From Amphiura filiformis (taxonomy: Eukaryota; Echinodermata; Ophiuroidea; Amphilepidida; Amphiuridae): a stretch of 64,000 bases of DNA. The stretch's first letter is position 1, and each line of letters begins with the position of its first letter. The notes under the pieces were generated by a model that searched no databases, had not been told where the DNA came from, and was given only the letters and a program-made list of their open reading frames with translations. The translations under genes were made by a program, and so were the position numbers. Of this stretch, positions 45,712 through 57,974 are shown one piece after another. The DNA is taken from contig NC_092641.1 of assembly GCF_039555335.1 (NCBI RefSeq), forward strand, positions 32,796,848-32,860,847, given 5' to 3'.

Positions 45712-46054
45712 CATTTTTCGAAAATATCTTTTAGCGCTAATAATGGTGTTATGAACTTATGATGCTATTTGTTAACACACCCTGCAAACTCAAAAATGAC
45801 TTGTTTAAACATTATAAACGTGTTTTAATTTTGGTCAAAGCGTTGTAATAATATCATTTAAATGTCGGGTTGTATAAAGGTAATGAAAACATTTTTAAAA
45901 CATTTAAGAAAAAACAACAACACCACAACAACGTTTTAAAAATTTCTCAAAGCAAAACAAACAAACATTTTGAATTACATTTTGTTAGAACGTTTTGCGG
46001 TAAGCCTAAAATTAAATGTTTTAAAATGTTATTGAAATGTGTTATACCCTTTTA
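45712..46054. other. 3' flank of the 44.7-kb fibrinogen gene
   Basis: The first ~60 bp after the stop (cgaaaatatcttttagcgct) match the flank of the broken copy at 35241; the rest is the AACGTTTT repeat family. Confidence 0.6.
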
Positions 46055-46359
46055 TAGACGAATCCAACGAGCCAAGTCATGGTCAGGATTTGGTCGGCCA
46101 TGACGGGTCCCCGCATGCACCAAACTGGTGTAGTGACTGCCCAATTGGGTGGATTAAAGCCGCTTAAAATTCGATGTTAGATTCTTTTGTGTTGTACACT
46201 GTAATTATTCTTTTGTCTACGTGTAGCACAGGTGATAGAATGCAGTTTAAAATACCCTCCAAGGCCGAATCATTTCACATTTTAGGTGAGATGGAGCCGA
46301 CGGGGACCCAACTTTGGCAGCCATTAAGGTGTAGGAATGCGTGAAATTGGATTAGTCTA
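46055..46359. mobile_element. ~305-bp MITE (copy 2) with empty-site evidence
   Basis: TAGACGAATCCAA ... TTGGATTAGTCTA, in TA/TATA context. The paralogous flank near 35565 lacks it (ccccttatatccgatattt), while here the same sequence is split at TA. Inserted after the fibrinogen duplication. Confidence 0.9.
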
Positions 46360-46990
46360 TAATCCGACATTTAAACGTTTTCTGTATAACGATTTGTGTT
46401 TGTTGGAATTAAAGATAAAAGTGTACGAAGGAATATTAATAATACTTGGTATAGGATTAAACATGTTAAATATCGCAGGCTTATAAGTATTTGTAATTCA
46501 ATCTGATTCAATTCATTTTTATCTTCTTGTTGATGAAGATTGAATCACTTGTATTGACGTCGAATATCTGGCAGTAGAACAACGTCCTGTGCAGTTAAAG
46601 TCAAGAAATAACGTTTGATAGAAGTTCAGCCTACATGACTGGAATTACTCCCCATTTGAATTAAAAAAATATTATCCTATTAAAAGGTCTTGAAAGCATT
46701 TAAAAACCTTTGATATGAAAACTGTTGTCAAAATTTATTGCAAAATATTTAAAAAAATATTTTTGGCAAACATTCTTTGCAAAATATTTTACCAACACTT
46801 AATAACATGTTTTGCATCAAGTTTTCAAAAACGTTTCTGAATGTTGTCAAAACGTTATAACCCGACAGTCTGTACCACATTTTATGTTCGCTGGGTAAGT
46901 CTCTTCCTGAACATAGTTCAAACATAATAAAACAACGAAAGCAAAGTCTACAGTACAAGAACTTTATAATTATTGCAAGAAACCATATAA
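46360..46990. other. Intergenic; AACGTTTT repeat remnants
   Basis: 46370-46405 and 46640-46895 carry the aaacgttttctgt/gttcgctggg phrases of the repeat family. No gene. Confidence 0.5.
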
Positions 46991-48724
46991 TTTATTTTAT
47001 TGTTACTCTTGGTCGATTCATAACAATGCACAGTTGAATGTTGTCATCTGATATTGAATACTGAACATTGCAACATGTTATCTTCCCTATTATAAAATTT
47101 GATTATCGATTCTAAAAAGGAGTATTTTATCTGTTTTGGAATCTGTAAACGTGTACGGTAGTGACAGTTACCATTTTTTAAAAGAATTTAGTGGTCACAA
47201 ACCTATGATTTGATCAAAGTTTCTACAAATCTGATAATGAAATACTGAGAATGTGGAGTGGCATACTTGAAACTCAAGCCAATGCTGCTCTTGGCATGAG
47301 CATCAATTATGCAAATCTAATTATTTCCTGGTTATCTTGGGATTGAAATACAGAATAGTATAACTGACCGAAACTCAAGCCAAGTGCTGCACTGCCACCC
47401 ACATGAAAATGATGTATCTGTCAATAAATACCATATCGTATACCACAATTCTACTTGGGGAGTCTGGTGTGTGTGAATCAGCCTGGTAGGCAGATATCCT
47501 GATGGTTGATAAAGTATCACTACTAACAGATGATACAGTATTTCCTTTACATGCATCAACAGGCATTCAGTGGGCTATTCCAGTTGAAATTCATACCCCT
47601 ATGGAAAACATAACCTTAATCTTCCCCACAGGGAGTGTGAATTTCAAATGGGTTTACCTAAATGGGTGATTCCATTTGAAATCTACACCCCCTGTGTGGG
47701 AGATTAAGGTCATGCCTTCCATAGGGGGTGTATGTAATTCAACCGGAACAGCCCATTTGAAGCCTGTAGAATAATAGTTGTTTTCCTCTAACTCCTGTGG
47801 CTTTTCACATCCAAATAACATGTAGTCTCAATGAAACATGAATGCACAATAGAAATCTAGTTTTTCACTGCATTTGGCAGATAAATCTTTCATCACTTCA
47901 AAATAAATCTGATAAACATCTTTTTAAACAATTGATCATATAACTAAAATCACATGCAATCATTCCTCACATAAATATTGACAATTGTTTTGCTAAAATG
48001 ACAAATATAGCACTGTTTCAGTCTACAATGTAGCATTACCAACACTGAAATTATAAGCTTGGGCTTAGATATCTGCATTAAAATCCTTTAATACACTCTA
48101 GTACAGAATTGCTGAGATGGTATTACTGCAGATTCTTTTTGAAAAGATTGACGAGAATTAAGTTCAACACACACAACAAATTATTGACAATCTAACGAGT
48201 CCCCAAATTTTCTTTCAAGATTCCACAGCCTTGCTTACAAAATAAATCCCTGATGTCCACTTCCAGTAACACAATGCATATCGGTTTCCGCTACACTGAT
48301 CCTGAATTAAAGAGGTTACACTAAGAGAGTTCAAACTATGTATAGCCCTGTGCGTAGTGCTATGGGAAATTTCCCATTCTGAATTGTCAAAATTAGGGAC
48401 CATACTTTTCAGCACAGGGCCAAAATCAAAATCAAATGATGGGTGTTTTGAAGTGGAAGTATTACCACTAAAACGATAACACACAGATTACAAGCAATCA
48501 CCAAAGAATCAAAGATTGCCAGATTTGAGTTAAAATAATATTGAGATTATTTTCCCTTCCATGTGAGATGTGTAAACATGGCAGAGTATGGATTCACTTA
48601 ATCTAACCTCTTTGCCCTGAAGTTCTGAACCCAAATGTGTCATTCTGACAAAAGTCTGATGATTAATGTCAACACAGCAAAATACATCTGGAATATTGGT
48701 GAGGATATGGAGTCTTGCAGGTGG
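46991..48724 (-). other. Possible 3' UTR and flank of ATP5PF
   Basis: No coding signal. TTTATTTTATT at 46991-47001 reads as overlapping AATAAA signals on the minus strand, but a 1.7-kb UTR would be long for this gene and an earlier ATTAAA near 48090 is possible. An 89-codon open frame at 48215-48484 (-) has no recognisable features. A fold-back element sits at 47571-47755. Confidence 0.3.
47571..47755. mobile_element. 185-bp fold-back element
   Basis: TGGGCTATTCCAGTTGAA at left, complement of ttcaaccggaacagccca at right; cccctatgg, aaccttaatct and tttcaaatgg blocks pair throughout. Confidence 0.85.
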
Positions 48725-48759
48725 CTACTTTTGGGCTACTGTCTCGGAAAAATCAATTT
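48725..48759 (-). CDS. ATP5PF: ATP5PF last coding exon
   Basis: Acceptor atattacag, then IDFSETVAQK and TAG. Position and length match the C-terminal tail of coupling factor 6. Confidence 0.9.
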
Positions 48760-49662
48760 CTGTAATATAAGGAAAGAAAATAAGAAAATTAAGCAAGCTG
48801 TCTGTTCAAAGTAATGGGTAGATGGGTTGCTATGTGTAGGGTTATTTGTTTGTTAAAACAGCCACTCGGTGCAGAGGCACCTTTGCTTCCCGATGGTACA
48901 CAACTCCAATCCTGCTTTAGTTTGGATATATCTAGAGAATTTATTCGTTTACTGTATCAAAACTATAATTTAATTTAACTTACCATTAAATTTAACATCA
49001 GGAAATGCTGATAAATCGCCTCCGCCATACATCTTATTTAGTCTAGCTGATTCTGTCTCCAATTCTTTCTGGATGGTAGGGTCTGCATCTACCATTCCAC
49101 CACCTGCAGCTCTGAAATAACAAAATCACATGATCGTTTCAGTTACCACCTGTACTTTTCAAGTTCTTTAAACTGCAAAGATGGCTTAAGGTTTATTCAA
49201 TCAGGATGCTACAGTAGGACCGCCAAATACTAACACTACAGTTACTTTGCTGAAGTAACTTGGTGTCATTGGGCAGGATAAACCTATGTATTTGTGGCCT
49301 TTGAACTTGTTTTACAAAACTGCCTAGAGGTTGATAAAAAGCAAAATTATACTTTTATGCTACCCAAATTTGGTACACTCGCGAGAGCGCTTTCACCGGG
49401 TCAAACGGTTCAGATGCCAAGCGGGTCAAACCTTTACATTTGAAACATTGAAATGACTCCAGTACAAGCAGAATGACATTCAAAAGTACACTCACTGGCT
49501 TTTCTTTGCATATTCCCTGATTTTATCCACGTAAAGTTTCTGTATAGGATGGACATCTGATCCTTTGGCATAGAGGGCTGATGTAGCTGCAAGGTTCCGC
49601 CTCAGCACCAGACAGGTCACATTCTGAGCCTGGGGAGACAGCCTGAGAAGATGTTGCAACAT
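48725..49662 (-). CDS. ATP5PF: ATP synthase coupling factor 6, mitochondrial (109 aa, 3 coding exons)
   Basis: Subunit F6 of the peripheral stalk of mitochondrial F1Fo ATP synthase. Exons on the minus strand: 49662-49496, 49111-48984 and 48759-48725; they join in frame (phases 2 and 1) to 330 nt. The N-terminus (MLQHLLRLSPQ, then LVLRRNLAATSALY) is an arginine-bearing mitochondrial import sequence. Mature-part landmarks: DVHPIQKLYVDKIREYAKKSQ against the vertebrate DPIQKLFVDKIREY; then GGGMVDADPTIQKELE, LNKMYGGGDLSAFPDVKF, and C-terminus EIDFSETVAQK. Length equals the human protein (108). The start codon lies 7 nt inside an exon with a good acceptor (ctttgacag ends at 49670), so a noncoding exon lies further up, position unknown. 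Confidence 0.96.
48984..49111 (-). CDS. ATP5PF: ATP5PF middle exon
   Basis: Acceptor tatttcag, donor gtaagt. Encodes AAGGGMVDADPTIQKELETE and SARLNKMYGGGDLSAFPDVK; typical F6 residues. Too short to stand out as an ORF. Confidence 0.94.
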
Positions 49663-49669
49663 GGTGAAC
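49496..49669 (-). CDS. ATP5PF: ATP5PF exon with start codon
   Basis: Acceptor CAG read at 49672-49670, then GTTCACC and the ATG at 49662-49660. Donor GTGAGT follows 49496. Encodes the transit peptide and PIQKLYVDKIREYAKKS. Confidence 0.94.
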
Positions 49670-49972
49670 CTGTCAAAGAAATAATCAGCAAAATCAGAAC
49701 AACTATAAGTATAATTAATAGTTTGTGGGAGAGGGGAGGGAGTCAAATTTAGCTTCATCTTAAACAGAAGTCCCAAAATGCAGCACTTGCTTAGAACTAC
49801 ATGTATTTCAAAACACAAAGAGAGGGTCTCCTTTCCCTTTCATTCCAAGCTTTTTCACCAAGCGCTACCCCTGTCAAGGAGTGGAACCCACCGTATATTT
49901 TACTCAAATGTTACAAGTTTGAGGTCTGTAGCGCTTTCAGTAGGGGTAGGTTAAACAGCCTTTTAAAAAGGG

Positions 49973-50954
49973 CGATGTTTCAAATTTCTTAGGGAACCAG
50001 CTTATTTGATGCGGCATGATCTCCTGAGCAATTTGACACCTTTTTCATCCAAATCGACCAAAAAATGAGAAGGTGCCGGCCAAAACAAGTATTTGGACAG
50101 GGGGGGGGGTCTGTTGGGGGTCTTAAAATCAATATTTTCATCAATAATCATTATTTTATGCCTAATTCTGTTAAAGTTGGTGTTGGTTTGCAGGTAATTG
50201 ATGTCTAGAATTCCATTTTTGAAAGTTGCATAAAAATTGGAGTTGTCGTTTTCTTTAAATGGCTGTTTTACATCCAAATAAGGATGTGAGGGCGCTTTGC
50301 ATAAAACATGCACACGTTCTTTTCACATGAAATTTTTATGATGTCAGTATGAAGATAATCACATGTGGCACATCCTCAAGAAATTTGGGCATTATATTTC
50401 TTTTCGTTTGACCGTGGTACCATTTTTCGTATTCTCAGGAAGCCTTCCAGTGAAACGTACACATTTTAAAGTGCATTGACCCCTGTACAGTTGAATGGCA
50501 GCGTTTTATGAAATATTCAAATGGCTGCCAAAATCAAACCGTACAATGTAAATCGCTCAAATGTCTTGAGCAGGTACTACCTATGATTATCTTCATACAT
50601 ACACCATTGAAATTTCCGTTTTAAAGATCGTTTGCAAGTTAAATGTGAAGCGCCCTCATATCCTTATTTGGACGTAAAATGGCCATTTTAAGAAAAACGA
50701 CAAGTCCAATTTTATGCAACTTTCAAAAATGGAATTCTAAACATCAATTACATACAAATCAATACCAACTTTCACAGAATCAGGCATATAATAATGATTG
50801 TTGATGAAAATATTGATTTTCAGACCCCCCAACCCAAATACTTGTTTTGGCGGCACCTTCTAATTTTTTTGGCGATTTGGATGAAAAAGGTGTCAAAATG
50901 CTCAGGAGATCATACTGCATCAAATAAGCTGGTTCCCTAAGAAATATGAAGCAT
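49973..50954. mobile_element. ~980-bp fold-back upstream of ATP5PF
   Basis: Left ttcttagggaaccagctta, gatctcctgagca, acaagtatttgg, ccatttttgaaagttgcat; right half has the complements in mirrored order. Arms of ~340 bp with a ~300-bp centre whose gtatgaagataatca also pairs. No coding capacity. Confidence 0.85.
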
Positions 50955-53480
50955 CATCATTCTATAACCCACCACTACTTTCAGATTTTCTGTGGCAGCC
51001 ATTTACAGTTGGGAGAGGGAGCAGGGTTTACTTGAATGCACAAATCACACATATTTGTGCATTCACAGTCCCACTTTGCAGATCCCTTCATATCCAAAGT
51101 GTACCACAATCTGAATTTTGATGATTTTTACAATCGTCTGGATGAGCAAATCCCTGAATGGGTCTTTACGTATGCCTGGACCAGTTAGCTGGTCAACCTG
51201 GTCCTATGTATGTATACTATACATTGTATAGTTTGCAGTGTAAAATATTGGACACACCATGCACCAGCCAAAACTGGGCAACCATGGGGTAAAAAGAGCC
51301 TTGATAGAAATATGTGTGATTTTATATTTAGTTCATCATGCATAGAATGCAGTACTGGACTCAAGAACTCGAGCTGTGATAGTTACGCATTCAATGCTAG
51401 AGTATGTTGCTATTGTTTTTCGGTCGGCCAGCGTTGCAATTTTTTACAATGGAGGTTATTTATTCTGTCAAAACAATGTTGAAATTTTGATGACAGTTAT
51501 TTTGATGAGTAAACTGTATCTTGATTAAGATTGCCCACTTTGTACAGTCCAAAATTTTGTTGAAGTGCTATTTTAGCAACATTTTTAATGCTATCGCCCG
51601 TCGTGTTCGGCTGTGTTTACTTCTGAACTTCCATTGCTTTACACTATGTCATGCTTCAACGAATCAGACTAGATTTCAAATGCAATGGTCTCTAGGCTAG
51701 CCTCGAATGCAAGGGCTTAGGCAGGCAGCCAGCCGTGTAAGTGTTTTACACACCCAAATGTGCACTTCCAAGTTCCAAAACACTGCACAGGATTTCACAA
51801 ACATAAATTATGCAAATGAAGCAGAAATTGGAACAGTGCCACTCATTAAATGACATCATAAGCGTCATCGATATCCTGGCTTTTCAATTCTGCCGATTGA
51901 GCTAGTCTCCAGTACAGGTTGCATTTTGCTCATTTTAAAAACTGTGGGGGGGGGGGTGGGGTGGCAAGAGAACTGTGAAAAAGACTACATATCAATCCAT
52001 ATCACGGCTTTCATAACCAAGATATCGTAAGTTTTCTACAGCGATTTTGTCCCAATTTGAGACCGCACGTCGGTAAAATTAACGTAAATCAATATGTACC
52101 CTATCCAAGATTTAGCAGATTTAGTGGATTTTCATATTTTTGTGAGGAAATGGAGTATTTTTTATTTGAAAGTTAGTGTTTCAAGCATTCATTTGGTGCC
52201 AAATTCGGCAAGGCACACGCAAATTTAAACAAGCACAGAGAGACAATAGGCCTATGCATGGCCGGATGCATGGACCAAATGGTTGAATTGTGGACGACGA
52301 TAATTCAATGTGGTAAAACGTATTGTGTGCGCCATTCTGTACGTGTAAGCTCATTAGCTATGCAAATTTCAATGTGCGCATGCCCAGACTGCCGATCGAA
52401 ATTATGTACAGTGTCAATGGAGCAGTTTTGTTAGTGATGTGGTCCCGGATGTGGTGTGGTGATAAGTAGTTGAATTTGCATGATTTGTACAGAAGTTTAC
52501 TTGTGGTGCTTGTGTCGCGAAGCCATTAGGGCCGTGTGTTTTGAACTCGCCACCCTTAGCTAGGGGTGTCTACGTTTACACGTTTCACCGACCGTAAAAT
52601 GCGCTATCCGTTTAGGAAAATCACTAACAGTTTAAACTTTAAATAAAACAAACAAAACCACTGGACCTACACCGTATTGCCTGTAATTAACGCCCCGGAG
52701 GCGTTGCATTTTTCCAAAAGGGGCATTTTTATTGGAAATTAATTGAAAAAAGTGAAAAAAATACTTTAAAATCGGGTTAAATTTCCTGATGGTGCTCCTG
52801 TAGAAAGGAGGGATTTACAAGTACACCTAATAATGGCAGCGCCCACAGAATAGTGTGATTAATGATATTTTTGTGGTAAATACAACAAATTTACACCTGT
52901 AAGTGCATCATCAAGCAATGATCTGGTGAAATTCTACCATAATTAGGCAATGAAATGGATGGAAGTTTGAGTCGTAGTAGGTTTTGTCCACATGCAATTG
53001 AATTTAGCGATCGTCAATGACATGACTGATGCAAGTTTTAAGCTTACTCAAAGTCAAAAATTTGGAAATGTTTTTTTGTCAATTTTTCATTGAAAAATTG
53101 GAGGGGGCGTTTATCAGAGGGGGATTGTTTATTACAGATAATACGGTAGGTCCAGTGGTTCTCCAAAGTTTTTTTTTTTAAAGATTTTTTTTACATACGT
53201 TTACACAGTTAACCGACCGGATTGTGGTCCGTTTAAACGGTTAGACAAATAACCATTAATTTACACCCCTACCCTTAGCGTTACATCACAAATATTATGA
53301 ATTTTTACACCAATCAAGTTTCAAATTAGAATATCTCCACAACTATCAACCCTAAACTAGCGAAAGTATACATTTTTGGAAAGCTGAAGGCAAAAGCAAT
53401 TTAAATATACACATTTCAACTCATTGTACAGGGTGACCTTGAAGTTAAACAGGGTGGAATAAATATTTCCAAATAAAAAA
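50955..53480. other. Intergenic or 5' intron of ATP5PF, no gene recognised
   Basis: A 13-bp perfect hairpin at 51033-51065, a G-tract at 51943-51957, and 52340-52490 with a GCGCATGC motif and two octamer-like ATGCAAAT/ATTTGCAT sites that could mark a promoter. Otherwise nothing visible. Confidence 0.4.
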
Positions 53481-53490
53481 TGGGTCACTT

Positions 53491-53790
53491 AAAAGGGTAT
53501 TTCGTGATCCACAGCATCATGGCCCCACTTTTCTCAAAAAAAGTTGAGATTTTTATATCACTGGAAACCTCTGGCTACATAATGTTTATGTACACAAATA
53601 ATTTCTTGCAGATTAATTCGTTTAGCAAAGATATCGTGAAATTTGAATTTTGTTCTGGTATACCAGAACGAAATTACAACACATTGTCTATGGAGCAGTG
53701 TAATACACATAATCATGTATAACTCCCAAGTTACGCAAAATCGGAATCAACTGAAATTTTGGGAACAAATCAAATAAAACTATTTTCCCA
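53491..53790. mobile_element. Second copy of the TTTCGTGATC family
   Basis: aaagggtatttcgtgatccacagcatcat through caactgaaattttgg aligns with 7905-8170; the right end is missing. Confidence 0.7.
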
Positions 53791-54503
53791 AAGATGTACA
53801 ATTATGCTATATTCAGTTTTACAATCTAGACCCTCAGAGCAAAATCCTGTGCAAAAATCAGACAATTTGGTTATGTAGTTTAGGAAATACAGGCCTTTGA
53901 AGGTCATAATTGGCACATAATAGCGCCCTCAATGGTGAAAATCACACATATTTACCTTAAAAGTCCTGGCAAAAGAGTTATTTTTGTGATTTCAGCCATT
54001 TTAAAAATGCTGTAAAGAAGCAAATATAGCAATTTTGACCCTGGATTTTTAATATTTGCATAAATGAACATTAAATAAACAAAAACAATACATCTCATGC
54101 CTTCTTTGGCTTTATTCCCACAATTATCACTTCATGAATATGCAAATATATGACAAAATCAGGATTTTCCTAAAAATGGAGTAAAAATGGCCAATTTTGT
54201 GAATCTTTAAAAGGCTGTATCTTCGCAACGGATTGTCCGATTGAGTTGATTCAAAAGGTTTTTTGAATCATTTTGCAGAAGGAACAATCCTGACAGAAAA
54301 AGTAATTCCAGGGGTGGGTTTGAAATTTTCATGTGACCACCCTACTATGATAGGGTAAGTATTCGTCCGAGTATAGTCCCACGTCCGAGTATAATCCCAC
54401 CCCCCATTTTTCGAAAAATTTCAGAAATTGTAAAAAAAAAAAAATAAATAAAAAAAAAAAATTTTTCTTTATTTAGAAGTTTTTTTTGGGTTTGGAGTGT
54501 ACC

Positions 54504-54767
54504 TACAATCAAGTGCAAATTTGCTGGGACACTTTCATAGTTCAATGACCCTCCCCGCACCCCTTATTCAATGTTGTATACCAAACGCTTCATTTTTAAA
54601 TGGCCTATATTTTTGCTCCAACATTGGTTGGTGGGGAGGAGGGATTCGAAATAGGTTGGAAACTATACAAATAAAATATCACATGGTGAACTTCATATGA
54701 CTGGTTTTATTGAACAGAGGGCGCGAAATATGAACAAGTGTCCCAGGGAAATTTGCACTTGATTGTA
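54504..54767. mobile_element. 264-bp MITE, TACAATCAAGTGC ends (copy 1)
   Basis: TACAATCAAGTGCAAATTTG at left, complement of aaatttgcacttgattgta at right; TA flanks. About 95% alike to the copy at 56339. Confidence 0.85.
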
Positions 54768-55160
54768 TTGAAGAAGACAAAAATAATCTATTACTTTCAG
54801 TAAAATTACCATAACTCATAAACGCGTTGCTTTCGATTGACATGATTTTTTCACTAATTTAAAACAAATAACATTGCACATTTTTTGGTTACTTTAATTG
54901 TCATTGTTTGTTAAACTAAATATTTGTAGGTATCAAAACGCTGTAATATATGCATTATTTAAGGCATATTTGACACATGATTGCTATTATAAGCGCATTA
55001 TCTCAAAATTCACTTTTAAAACAATTTAAAACTAATCAAAATTAAATCATATTGGAAATATAGAGTACAATCAGTTAAAAATACCTACTGAAATAACAAA
55101 AAAAAAACATAAAACAAAACAATTGTTTCCCTTTAGTTCATTGGTAAATGTAAATGTAAA
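54768..55160. other. AT-rich noncoding stretch
   Basis: No gene or repeat ends recognised. Confidence 0.4.
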
Positions 55161-55166
55161 TTGGCA

Positions 55167-55275
55167 ACATAAAGGAAAAAGAAAAAAGAAAAAGAAAGAA
55201 AGAAAGAAAGAAAGAAAAGAAAGAAAAAGAAAGAAAGAAAGAAAGACAAAAAGAATAAAAAAGAAAGAAAGAAAA
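55167..55275. repeat. (GAAA)n microsatellite
   Basis: Imperfect GAAA run broken by aaagaataaaaa. Followed at 55285-55350 by a minus-strand tRNA-like B/A-box arrangement (GAGTTCAAACC, GTGGCATATAGTTACTGG), so it may be the tail of a SINE. Confidence 0.75.
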
Positions 55276-55699
55276 ATAGCATTACATGGTTTGAACTCGA
55301 GATCTCGGGCGAGAAGCAAGGCCAGTAACTATATGCCACCGGGAGACTGATGACAATTGCACTCGATTTCAGCGTATTTAATCCTATCATTGCAATGCTA
55401 CTGTATCGTGTTATCGAGCTTCGATCCAATGAAATCATTCATTAAAACTCATGTTTTGGTCGTATTCAGCATTTATCTAACGTATATTTTGAATATACAC
55501 GGTCACATTATACATACCTTCCTAACTTTGATATGTTTATTGGTAATTATTCCTCCATTTAAGCCAAATGAGCACGGTCTACCATAATGTTAAATAAATA
55601 TATATTACTTTTTAAGTTATATTATTCTGGTAGACCGTTATTGCGTCATTAATTCTTGTTATCCTTGTTATTAATTAATTCGCATGAATAACAACAGCT

Positions 55700-55775
55700 C
55701 TACCATAGTGTAGTGGTTTCCTTACTGGCTTCTGATCATGAGGGCTACGGTTCGAAGCTCATTGTCGCCGATATG
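55700..55775 (+). repeat. tRNA-like sequence
   Basis: tctaccatagtgtagtggtt resembles an A box and acggttcgaagctc a B box, at tRNA-like spacing; stems are poor. Probably tRNA-derived repeat or relic. Confidence 0.35.
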
Positions 55776-56338
55776 TTTACTTTTAAATCCTGCTCTTTAT
55801 CTCTTTTTTTATTTTGAATACCAATAATAAACACATTTAAAATGTGTAATTGTATATAATTGTATATACACTTTTTGGCATGACATTGTTACGTTGAATT
55901 AGCGTGTCTGTGATGGGTAGTTGAAGGCCTATATTAAAGAGTTTAACTTGCATTCCGATAATAGCATTTGAAATAGGGTAATGAGTTTGAAAGATCAATG
56001 ATGAGACAAACATCATGATTATGTTCTATTTATTTCTATATTTTCTTAATTTCTTATTTGGTTTGCTTTTATTATGTTTGTAAATTCTTCCAAAGGAGAA
56101 TTTATATGTCCACTCTAATATAAGCAATCAATGTGTCAAATATTCCTTGAAAAATGCATGCATTGCGGGTTTGATATTCAAAAAATGTTTATTTTAATAC
56201 ATTTTTAAAAATTGGCTAATCATGTAATGCATAATGAAATTATCTTGACATCACTGAAAAAAATATGCAAATCGAGCAACGCGTTCGAGAGTTATGGCGA
56301 TTTTATTGATATTAATAGATTATTTTTCCGCATCCCCT
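55776..56338. other. AT-rich noncoding stretch
   Basis: No gene or element ends recognised. Confidence 0.4.
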
Positions 56339-56597
56339 ATACACTCAAGTGCAAATTTGCTGGGACACTTTCATAGTTCAATGACCCTCCCGCCCCTTAT
56401 TCAATGTTGTATACCAAACGCTTCATTTTTAAATGGCCTATATTTTTGCTCCAACATTGGTTGGTGGGGAGGAGGATTGAAATAGGTTGGAAACTATACA
56501 AATAAAATATCACATGGTGAACTTCATATGACCGGTTTTATTGAACAGAGGCGCGAAATATGAACAAGTGTCCCAGGGAAATTTGCACTTGATTGTA
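56339..56597. mobile_element. 259-bp MITE (copy 2)
   Basis: Same family and orientation as 54504-54767; the first few bases differ (tacactcaagtgc). Confidence 0.85.
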
Positions 56598-56802
56598 GAC
56601 CTAGATGCTAGGATCATTCATGGTTGACCTAAAAAAAAATTTTTTTTTTTTTTTTTTGAAATTGAGTATAATCCCACCCCCAATTGTGAAAAATATTCAC
56701 ATAAAAAACGGGTGGGACTATACTCGGACCAATACGGTAATTAAAAATGTACAGCAACTTTTAGATTTTGAAGACATCCGCCTCAGTGACAGTGTTTAAG
56801 GC

Positions 56803-57974
56803 ACTTGAAACTTGATTCTGAGTTTAGCGTCCACCGCCCGCGTTATGAAATTTGTGCTGCGTTTGAGATGTAAAATCTGAAAATAATTCATTATTTTGCA
56901 AATTACTACTAAAACCAGAAAGAAAATTTGTTCTGCAAAATTTTTAAACCCCTTTTTTTGTATAGAAAGCCTTGAGAACTTTTTTAGTGAAGCCATCTAA
57001 ATATTTTAGCATTAAAAATATACAGGTTTTTGACCCTTGCTCTATCTAATTATTTCAATTATACCTTTGGGATGTAGACTAGAAGAGAACCTAGCCAAAA
57101 TGTTTTTACCAGATGGACATTGTTGATGTTGTAAATAATAAAAGCACTAGTTTTGACAACTTGGTGCCAAAAATTTATTTCATAATGTTCTGCATGATTG
57201 TTATTTTTGTATAAATGAGTCAATCCTCCCCCCTCCCCCATTTCCCTCTATCCCCAAATGTATATATATATGGAGAGGTTAGTACAAATTGGAGTGAAGA
57301 AGAATGGCATGGTATACTTTGGAATACATTTAGTTTGTTTTAAAACTTGAAAAACAAAAAGCAAGATAAATTATTATACTTTTATAAATGTTTTAGGCCC
57401 ATGAAAGTTAGTTCCGAGTTTATCGTCCCTTTTTTTCCCCAGGTTGGTGAGGTGACTTTTTCATTTTTCATTTTTCATTATTTCATCAGATTTCATTATT
57501 GACCCAAAATGCGTGTTGAATTAAAGCCACACTCATACATGTTATTTATAAACATGTTTTTTATATGGGTAGGGACTAAAAAAGTTAGAAAAGGGCCTCA
57601 TTTTGCTTCCAAGTTATGAATTTATATGTTTTACAAACAATAAAATATGTTTCTAATGCTAAAACTGGTGAAAACACTGATACTTTGAAAATAATGAATT
57701 ATTTTGGCATTTTTGAAAATTTGACGCGGGTGTTTTTGGTTACCAAAAAGTGACGCTGGCGGGGGACGATAAACTCGAATCGACTTTCTTGCGCCTTTAT
57801 GTGTGTTTGTGACATTATATTGCGACTGGCGATACCCAATTAAAATGAACAAAAGCGCATTTAGCATCGGTAAAAGGCCGCTGATATGCAACCTTGAAAA
57901 TAATGAATAATGAAATAGTTGCCTCATTATGAGCTGAAAAAAATGGGACGCTAAACTCAACATCAAGTTTCAAT
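56803..57974. mobile_element. ~1.17-kb element with ~30-bp inverted ends
   Basis: ttgaaacttgattctgagtt/tagcgtcc at left pairs with gggacgcta/aactcaacatcaagtttcaa at right. A mid-element gacgataaactcgaa relates to the ends. No coding region seen. Confidence 0.65.

Larger units (their letters stand above)
54357..56740. repeat. Inverted pair ccgagtatagtcccac enclosing 2.4 kb
   Basis: gtattcgtccgagtatagtc (54359) pairs with gactatactcggaccaatac (56716); both sides continue with gtataatcccacccccatt/aatt-type sequence. Could be one element with later insertions, or two half elements. Confidence 0.55.

Noticed and set aside
55071-55438. Overlapping minus-strand frames near 55.2 kb
   Set aside because: Frames of Phe/Leu/Ser created by the (GAAA)n microsatellite.
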